A DNA stretch of 64,000 nucleotides from FEN-1191 sp964528845 (GTDB lineage Bacteria > Pseudomonadota > Gammaproteobacteria > Steroidobacterales > Steroidobacteraceae), in NCBI GenBank assembly GCA_964528845.1, contig CAZGVE010000006.1, forward strand, positions 58,120-122,119, read 5' to 3'. The notes beneath the pieces were generated by a model. It saw only the letters and a program-made list of their open reading frames with translations. It did no database searches and was not told the DNA's origin. How positions within the stretch are numbered: the first letter of the stretch is position 1; the number at the start of each line of letters is the position of its first letter. A program made the position numbers and the translations under genes. Shown piece by piece: positions 58,288-64,000 of this stretch.

Positions 58288-61200
58288 ACCTCTCCGAGCC
58301 GTTCATCCGCCGACCGGTGGCGACGATCCTGCTGACTCTCGGGGTGGCGCTGGCTGGCGGCGTCGCGTTCATCCTGCTGCCGGTCGCGCCGTTGCCTAAG
58401 CTCGACGTGCCGGCAATCTTCGTGTCCGCGCAGCTGCCCGGTGCCAGCCCGGAAGTCATGGCCAGCAGCATCGCGACGCCCCTGGAGCGGCACCTCGGGG
58501 CCATTGCCGACGTCGATGACATGACCTCGACCAGCACCGTGGGATCGACCAACATCCAGCTGACCTTCGGTCTGGATCGCGACATCAATGGGGCGGCCCG
58601 GGACGTGCAGGCCGCCATCGTGGCCGCGCACGCCGACCTGCCCTCGGCGCTCACGCGCAATCCGTTCTATCGCAAGCTCAACACCTCGAGCTTCCCGATC
58701 ATGGCGATCGTGATGACCTCGGACGTGCTGACCCAGGGTCAGATCTTCGATGCCGCCGACGCCGTGATCTCGCAGCGCCTGTCGCAGATCAAGGGCGTAG
58801 GTGCGATCAACGTCGGCGGCAGCGCGTTGCCGGCCGTGCGCGTCGAGCTCAATCCGCTCAGCCTCGCGAAATATGGCATCGGCCTGCCGGACATCAGCGC
58901 CGCGATCTCCAACGCCAATGCGAATGCGCCCAAGGGCGCGCTCGAAATAGGCGCCCTGCACTACCAGATCTACACCAATGACAATCTGCGCGACGCGGCG
59001 CTGTACCGCTCGCTGATCATCGCCAATCGCAACGGCTCGACCGTGCGCTTAGGGGACGTGGCCGACGTCAGCGACATGCAGCAAGGAGCCACGGAGAATC
59101 TTCGCAACTTCGGCATCTACAACGGCAAGAACGCGGTCTCGGTGCAGGTACTGCAGCAGCCGGGCGCCAACATCATCGAGGTCGTCGACGCGGTCAAGGC
59201 CGAGCTGCCGGAGCTGCGGCGCGAGATCGATCCCAAGATCGACCTGGCAGTCACGTTCGACCGCTCGGTGACCATCCGCGCCTCGCTGCGCCAGGTCGAG
59301 CGCACGCTGATGATCGCGGTCGCGATGGTGATCCTGGTGGTCTACGTGTTCCTGCGCTCACCGCGCGCCGCGCTGATACCGGCCGTGGTGGTGCCGGTGT
59401 CGCTGATCGGCACCTTCGGCGCAATGTATCTGCTGGACTACAGCCTGGACAACCTGTCGCTGATGGCGCTGACGATCGCGACCGGATTCGTGGTCGATGA
59501 CGCGATCGTCGTGATGGAGAACTCGATGCGCCACATCGAGGCCGGCATGCCGCGCTGGCGCGCGGCGATCGTCGGGGCGCAGGAGGTCGGATTCACGGTA
59601 CTGTCGATGAGCCTGTCGCTGATCGCGGTGTTCCTGCCGTTCCAGCTGATCGGCGGCCTGGTCGGCCGGCTGTTCCGCGAATTCACCGTGACGCTGTCGG
59701 TCGCGATCCTGATCTCCCTGGTGGTGTCACTGACGACCACCCCAATGATGTGCGCCCGGCTGCTCGGCCGCGAGCCGGGAGCCCGGAACAGCCGCTGGGG
59801 TGATGCGTTCGAGCGCTGGTTCGGGCGGCTACGCGACGGCTACGCGCAATCGCTTGGCTGGGCGCTCGATCACCGGCGGACGATGATCGCGCTGCTGGTC
59901 GCGACGATCGTGTTCAACGTCTACCTGTATGTGGTGATCCCAAAAGGATTCATGCCGCAGCAGGACACCGGCCAGGTCTGGGGCTTCGTGCGCGGCGACT
60001 CGGCCTCGTCGTTCCAGCTGATGCGGGACAAGCTCAAGGAGGTCACGCAGGTGCTGCAGGCCGATCCGGCCATCGCCAGCGTAGTCGGTACCGTGGGCGG
60101 CGGCGGCGGACCGTTCGGGGGCGGCGGCAGCTCGAGCGCGATGATGAACATCACCCTCACCCCGCTGTCCAGCGGCCGCCCGCCTGCCGACCGCGTGCTC
60201 GAGCGGCTGCGCCCGAAGCTCGCACGCGTGACCGGGGTGGCGACCTTCCTGCAGTCGGTGCAGGACCTCGGAGGTCCAGGCGGTCGGTCGGCGAACGCGC
60301 AATACCAGTACACGCTGCTCGGGGATGACCTCGCCGAGCTGCGCGTGTGGTCCGACCGGCTGCGCCATGCCCTGCAGGGGGTCGCGGAAATCACCGACGT
60401 CGACACCGACCAGCAGCCCGGAGGGCTGGAGTCCGATCTGGTCGTGGATCGCGACAGCGCGAGCCGCATGGGACTGAGCACCAGTCAGATCGACGCGACG
60501 CTCGGAGATGCGTTCACGCAGGCCCAGGTTTCGACGATCTACGACCCGTTCAGCCCCCAGCAGTATCACGTCGTCATGGAAGTCGCACCGCCGTACTGGC
60601 AGAACCCCGACGCGTTAAAGAATGTCTACGTCAGCACCTACGGGGGCGCGGTCAGCGGTGTGCAGTCGACCTCAGCGGTACCGGGAACCACGGTGCTGCG
60701 CAATGCGCGGGGTGCCGCGGCCAGCCGCGTCACCAGCGACGCCGCACGCAACCTCGCCGCCAATGCACTCGCCAACGCCGGCCGGGGCAACACCTCGACG
60801 GGGGCCGCGGTCAGCTTCCGCAGCGAAACCGTCGTGCCGCTGACGGCATTCAGCCGGCTGTCGACCACGAGCACGCCGGCAGCGGTCAATCACACCGGCA
60901 CTTCAGCCTCGACATCGATCGCGTTCAACCTGCCGGCCGGGGAGCCGCTGAGCGTCGCTCTGGCGGCCATCGACCGTACGATGCAGCGTATCCACATGCC
61001 CTCGAGCATTCACGGCGGCACCTACGGCACCGCACGGGTATTCCAGCAGTCCGCGAGCAGTGAACCGCTGATGCTGTTGGCCTCATTCGCGGCAATCTAC
61101 GTGGTGCTGGGGATGCTCTACGAGAGCTTCAGCCAGCCGCTGACGATTCTCTCGACGTTGCCCTCGGCGGGAGTCGGCGCGCTGCTCGCTCTGATGGCGA

Positions 61201-61592
61201 CCGGCAACGAGTTCAGCCTGATCGCGTTCCTGGCGATCCTGCTGCTGATCGGCATCGTCAAGAAGAACGCGATCATGATGGTCGACGTCGCCATCGACGG
61301 GCAACGCAACCAGGGACTCGATCCGCGCACCGCCATTGCGCGGGCGTGCGTACTGCGCTTCCGCCCGATCATGATGACCACCTGTGCGGCCATTGCCGGC
61401 GCGCTGCCCCTGGCGATTGCCTCGGGCAACGGCACCGAGCTGCGGCGGCCGCTCGGCATCTCGATGATCGGGGGGCTGCTGGTGAGCCAGGTGCTGACGC
61501 TCTATACGACTCCGGTCGTGTATCTGTACGTGGATCGCCTGCGCGCGAGGGCCGAGCGGCGTGCGCAGCGACGCGCCGCGATCACGGCATAA
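58284..61592 (+). CDS. mdtC: RND multidrug efflux transporter MdtC with an inserted segment
   Basis: This 1102-residue MdtC-type pump has the expected start NLSEPFIRRPVATILLTLGV, the aspartate pair GFVVDDAIVVMENS and the C-terminal ILLLIGIVKKNAIMMVDVAI. It is longer than typical MdtC because of an Ala/Ser/Thr/Asn-rich insertion of about 55 residues (near 790-850) in the second periplasmic loop, plus a Gly-rich patch around 610. The insertion sits between conserved blocks NVYVSTYGG and VVPLTAFSRL, so it is probably a surface loop. Membrane location and partners as in MdtB. Confidence 0.93.
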   Translation: MNLSEPFIRRPVATILLTLGVALAGGVAFILLPVAPLPKLDVPAIFVSAQLPGASPEVMASSIATPLERHLGAIADVDDMTSTSTVGSTNIQLTFGLDRDINGAARDVQAAIVAAHADLPSALTRNPFYRKLNTSSFPIMAIVMTSDVLTQGQIFDAADAVISQRLSQIKGVGAINVGGSALPAVRVELNPLSLAKYGIGLPDISAAISNANANAPKGALEIGALHYQIYTNDNLRDAALYRSLIIANRNGSTVRLGDVADVSDMQQGATENLRNFGIYNGKNAVSVQVLQQPGANIIEVVDAVKAELPELRREIDPKIDLAVTFDRSVTIRASLRQVERTLMIAVAMVILVVYVFLRSPRAALIPAVVVPVSLIGTFGAMYLLDYSLDNLSLMALTIATGFVVDDAIVVMENSMRHIEAGMPRWRAAIVGAQEVGFTVLSMSLSLIAVFLPFQLIGGLVGRLFREFTVTLSVAILISLVVSLTTTPMMCARLLGREPGARNSRWGDAFERWFGRLRDGYAQSLGWALDHRRTMIALLVATIVFNVYLYVVIPKGFMPQQDTGQVWGFVRGDSASSFQLMRDKLKEVTQVLQADPAIASVVGTVGGGGGPFGGGGSSSAMMNITLTPLSSGRPPADRVLERLRPKLARVTGVATFLQSVQDLGGPGGRSANAQYQYTLLGDDLAELRVWSDRLRHALQGVAEITDVDTDQQPGGLESDLVVDRDSASRMGLSTSQIDATLGDAFTQAQVSTIYDPFSPQQYHVVMEVAPPYWQNPDALKNVYVSTYGGAVSGVQSTSAVPGTTVLRNARGAAASRVTSDAARNLAANALANAGRGNTSTGAAVSFRSETVVPLTAFSRLSTTSTPAAVNHTGTSASTSIAFNLPAGEPLSVALAAIDRTMQRIHMPSSIHGGTYGTARVFQQSASSEPLMLLASFAAIYVVLGMLYESFSQPLTILSTLPSAGVGALLALMATGNEFSLIAFLAILLLIGIVKKNAIMMVDVAIDGQRNQGLDPRTAIARACVLRFRPIMMTTCAAIAGALPLAIASGNGTELRRPLGISMIGGLLVSQVLTLYTTPVVYLYVDRLRARAERRAQRRAAITA

Positions 61593-61678
61593 TTTCGACA
61601 GTACGGCTAGAGTTGGTCGCCTTATGGTTTTATACTCCGTAATCGGACTTTCGTGTGCAAAGTCCAGGAGTTGAGGAA

Positions 61679-62032
61679 ATGTCCGATATTCATCCGCTCG
61701 TCGTACTGCGCCTGATCTGCGGCTTCTTCTTCCTGCCACACGTGATCGGGAAATTCACCGCGCAGGAGGCGTCGTTCGGATTCTTTCGGGCGGCAGGATT
61801 CAAACCCGCCCCGCTCTGGGCGTTCACCGCGATGGGCATCGAGATCGCGCTGGCGGCGTGCCTGCTGTTTGGATTCTTCGTGCATCTGGCTGCCTGGGCG
61901 GCCTGCGTGTATCTGCTGATCGCCGGCGCCGCGGTCCTGAAGGTGGCGAAGAAGTGGCTCTGGCACATCGGAGGCTGCGAATTCCCGATCTTCTGGGCGA
62001 TCTGCTGCGGCGTCGTCGCGGCCTCGACCTGA
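61679..62032 (+). CDS. DoxX family membrane protein
   Basis: This 117-residue protein has about four helices, with LRLICGFFFLPHVIGKFTAQ, FGFFRAAGFKPAPLWAFTAM and AACVYLLIAGAAVL, matching DoxX-like small membrane proteins. Their role is poorly known; some take part in redox or sulphur metabolism. ATG 61679 has AGGAG and GAGG motifs upstream; the frame extends to 61655. It is 3 bp from the following dehydrogenase, so both are probably cotranscribed. Confidence 0.85.
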   Translation: MSDIHPLVVLRLICGFFFLPHVIGKFTAQEASFGFFRAAGFKPAPLWAFTAMGIEIALAACLLFGFFVHLAAWAACVYLLIAGAAVLKVAKKWLWHIGGCEFPIFWAICCGVVAAST

Positions 62033-62035
62033 TTC

Positions 62036-62917
62036 GTGCAAGTCGCTTTCATCGGCCTCGGGCGGATGGGCCAGGCAATGGCCGCGCGGCTGCTGGCCGC
62101 CGGGCATGAAGTCTTGCTGTACAACCGCACCCCCGGGCGACTCGCCCCCCTGCTCAGCGCGGGAGCGCGCGAAGCGGTCAGCGTCGCGCAGGCGGCCCGC
62201 TCTGGCGGCATCGTGCTGAGCATGCTGGCCGACGATACGGCGCTGCGCAGCGTGACCGAGGGCCCTGGCGGGCTGCTTGCGACGCTGCCAAGGGGCGGCA
62301 TTCACATCGCCATGGGCACCCATGGCGTGGAAGCCATCCGGGCGCTGGCCGCGGCGCACGCCGCCGCCGGTCAGATTCTGCTCGCCGCCCCGGTGCTTGG
62401 CCGGCCCGAGGCCGTCACCGCCGGGCGCCTGGGAGTGATCGTCGGCGGCAACCCGGCCGCGGTCGAGCGCTGCCTGCCATTGCTCGAAGCGCTCGGGCGG
62501 CGCGTATTCCGAGCCGGAGAGGATCCGGGTTCGGCTTCGATTATCAAACTGGCCAACAATTTTCTGCTCGCGTGCGCGATCGAAGCGATGGGCGAGGCCT
62601 TCGCGCTGGTGCGCAAGGGGGGCGTCGAAGCCAGCGTATTCCAGGACGTGCTGACCGATGGCCTGTTCGCGTGCCCCGCCTATGGCACCTACGGCAGGAT
62701 CATCGCCGAGCAGGCCTGGGACCAGGTCGGCTTCACGACGACGCTTGCGCTGAAGGATATCGATCTGGTGCTCGGGGCCGGGGATGCGTCAGGCGTGCCG
62801 ATGCCGAGCGCTGGTGTGTGCCGCGAGCGCCTGCACGGTGCGATCGCCCACGGTGATGGGCAGCGCGACTGGTCGGCGATGGCGCTCGAGCAGGCTCGCT
62901 TGAGCGGTCTTGCCTGA
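62036..62917 (+). CDS. NAD-binding beta-hydroxyacid dehydrogenase family protein
   Basis: This 293-residue cytoplasmic enzyme has the Rossmann loop AFIGLGRMGQAMAARL (GLGRMG at 7-12) and the catalytic lysine K171 in SIIKLANNFLLA. This is the pattern of 3-hydroxyisobutyrate, tartronate-semialdehyde and related dehydrogenases. The substrate is not clear. It starts with GTG at 62036 because no ATG exists earlier in frame. A flavin oxidoreductase follows 7 bp later. Confidence 0.9.
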   Translation: MQVAFIGLGRMGQAMAARLLAAGHEVLLYNRTPGRLAPLLSAGAREAVSVAQAARSGGIVLSMLADDTALRSVTEGPGGLLATLPRGGIHIAMGTHGVEAIRALAAAHAAAGQILLAAPVLGRPEAVTAGRLGVIVGGNPAAVERCLPLLEALGRRVFRAGEDPGSASIIKLANNFLLACAIEAMGEAFALVRKGGVEASVFQDVLTDGLFACPAYGTYGRIIAEQAWDQVGFTTTLALKDIDLVLGAGDASGVPMPSAGVCRERLHGAIAHGDGQRDWSAMALEQARLSGLA

Positions 62918-62924
62918 GCCGGCC

Positions 62925-64000
62925 ATGAGCAGCGCCCTGTTCTCCCCGATCACGTTCCGGGACCTCACGCTGCCGAACCGCATCGTGGTCTCGCCGATGT
63001 GCCAGTACAACTCGGTTGCAGGGTCCGCGACCGACTGGCACCTGATGCACCTGGGCTCGCTGTCGATGGGGGCGGCCGGGCTGCTGATGGTAGAGATGAC
63101 CAACGTATCGATGCAGGGCCGCATCTCCCCGCGCTGCGCGACGCTGTGCACCGATGACAACGAGACCGCGCTCAAGCGGGTCATCGATTTCTGCCGCAGC
63201 TATGGAGTCGCGAAACTCGGCCTGCAGGTCGCACATGCCGGACGCAAGGGCTCGCAGCAGCCTCCGGCCGCGGGCGGCAAGCCCCTGAAGCCAGAGGAAG
63301 GCGCGTGGGAGACGATCGGTCCGTCGGCGCTGGCGTTCGGCGAGGGCTGGCCGCAGCCGCGCGCGATGACGCAAGCCGATATCGACCAGCTGATCAACGA
63401 TCATGTCGCAACGGTGCGGCGTGCCGAGCGTATTGGATTTGATTGCCTGGAAATGCACGGTGGCCACGGCTACCTGATCCACCAGTTCCTCTCGCCGTTG
63501 TCGAACCGCCGTACCGATGTCTATGGCGGCTCGCTCGAGAACCGGATGCGCCTGCCGCTGCAGGTGTTCAAGGCCATGCGCGAGGTCTGGCCCGCCGCCA
63601 GACCGATGGGAATACGCATCTCGGCGACCGACTGGATCCAGGGAGGCTGGACACCGGATGAGACAGTGGTCCTTGCGCGCGCGCTCAAGGCGCTAGGCTG
63701 CGATTACATGGATACCACTTCCGGTGGCGTGGACCCCGGCGCGAAGATTCCGCTGGCACCCGGTTACCAGGTGCCCTTCAGCGCACAGGTGCGCCGCGAA
63801 TCCGGTCTCGCGACCATGGCCGTAGGACTGATTGACAAGCCAGAGCAGGCCGAACAGATCATCGCCAATGGCGATGCCGATCTGATCGTGATCGGACGCG
63901 GCGCGCTCTACGATCCGCGCTGGGCCTGGCACGCAGCGGAGGCGCTCGGCGCCGAGACTGCCTACCCGCCCAAGTACCGCGTCTGCCACCCCTCGATGCG
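62925..64000 (+). CDS. Old-yellow-enzyme-type NADH:flavin oxidoreductase (3' end outside window)
   Basis: The 358 visible codons start SALFSPITFRDLTLPNRIVV and include the YqjM-type cysteine C26 (SPMCQYN), the histidine pair region QVAHAGRKG and HGGHGYLIHQFLSPLSNRRT, then YGGSLENRMRLP and GRGALYDPRWAWHAAEALG near the end. These are typical of the OYE subgroup that reduces activated C=C bonds with NADPH and FMN. The frame is still open at base 64000, so the C terminus is missing. It is probably in one transcript with the two genes before it. Confidence 0.9.
   Translation, partial: MSSALFSPITFRDLTLPNRIVVSPMCQYNSVAGSATDWHLMHLGSLSMGAAGLLMVEMTNVSMQGRISPRCATLCTDDNETALKRVIDFCRSYGVAKLGLQVAHAGRKGSQQPPAAGGKPLKPEEGAWETIGPSALAFGEGWPQPRAMTQADIDQLINDHVATVRRAERIGFDCLEMHGGHGYLIHQFLSPLSNRRTDVYGGSLENRMRLPLQVFKAMREVWPAARPMGIRISATDWIQGGWTPDETVVLARALKALGCDYMDTTSGGVDPGAKIPLAPGYQVPFSAQVRRESGLATMAVGLIDKPEQAEQIIANGDADLIVIGRGALYDPRWAWHAAEALGAETAYPPKYRVCHPSM

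Noticed and set aside
1..64000. CRISPR arrays, tRNA, rRNA, insertion sequences and prophage genes
   Set aside because: I looked for regular spaced repeats, transposase or integrase motifs and tRNA-like cloverleaf arms and saw none. A dedicated scan could still find a short RNA gene.

Overview
The window is about 65% GC, densely packed, and looks like a soil or water gammaproteobacterium. The signs are MdtABC-type and CzcCBA-type RND pumps, a leu-type leader peptide before a long-form leuA, mtnBDC, many two-component proteins and Tat-exported sugar or lactone enzymes. A Nevskiales/Steroidobacterales/Xanthomonadales-like lineage is possible, but the sequence alone does not settle it. A run of 100 Ns (45987-46086) shows this is a draft scaffold. 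I saw no rRNA, tRNA, CRISPR array or insertion sequence.

Layout. 1-5965: a large hybrid kinase (5' end outside the window) overlapping a REC-GGDEF-EAL regulator. 6045-8239: pabB-pabC, followed by a truncated GFA-family gene. 8501-13431: a short-chain dehydrogenase, a Tat-exported amidohydrolase and a large secreted beta-helix protein. 13418-18652: a chemosensory-like operon coding a pseudo-receiver/tandem TonB_C membrane protein, a membrane CheA-like kinase, a CheY-like regulator and CheX. 18929-20026: a Tat-exported SMP-30 protein. 20040-23397: a PAAR protein, a zinc-ribbon methyltransferase and a B12/radical-SAM protein in one tight operon, converging on a protein of unknown function. 23492-31390: an iron-permease cluster (beta-barrel, FTR1, cupredoxin) behind a Fur-box-like site, divergent from a heavy-metal RND pump. 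31412-37103: a Crp/Fnr-type regulator, an acetyltransferase and a four-gene phosphorelay operon.

37421-48051: mixed metabolism. It holds a GDSL hydrolase, a HAD phosphatase, a Na+/H+ antiporter, a leucine leader peptide followed by a leuA lacking most of its catalytic barrel, a BON protein, an RNA m5U methyltransferase, glutaryl-CoA dehydrogenase, a probable PEP-CTERM tail cut by the gap, and mtnBDC for methionine salvage. 48165-53754: a LuxR-type regulator, a subtilisin-like lipoprotein, a two-gene winged-HTH/nucleotidyltransferase module resembling AbiE-type toxin-antitoxin pairs, and a DksA-like zinc-finger protein. 53893-61592: mdtABC. 61679-64000: a DoxX-like protein, a beta-hydroxyacid dehydrogenase and an old-yellow-enzyme-type oxidoreductase that runs off the window.

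The best candidates for undescribed systems are the PAAR/methyltransferase/radical-SAM operon and the chemosensory-like operon headed by the pseudo-receiver/tandem TonB_C protein. The most striking single-gene anomaly is leuA: an intact leader and an in-frame gene that has lost roughly 190 residues.
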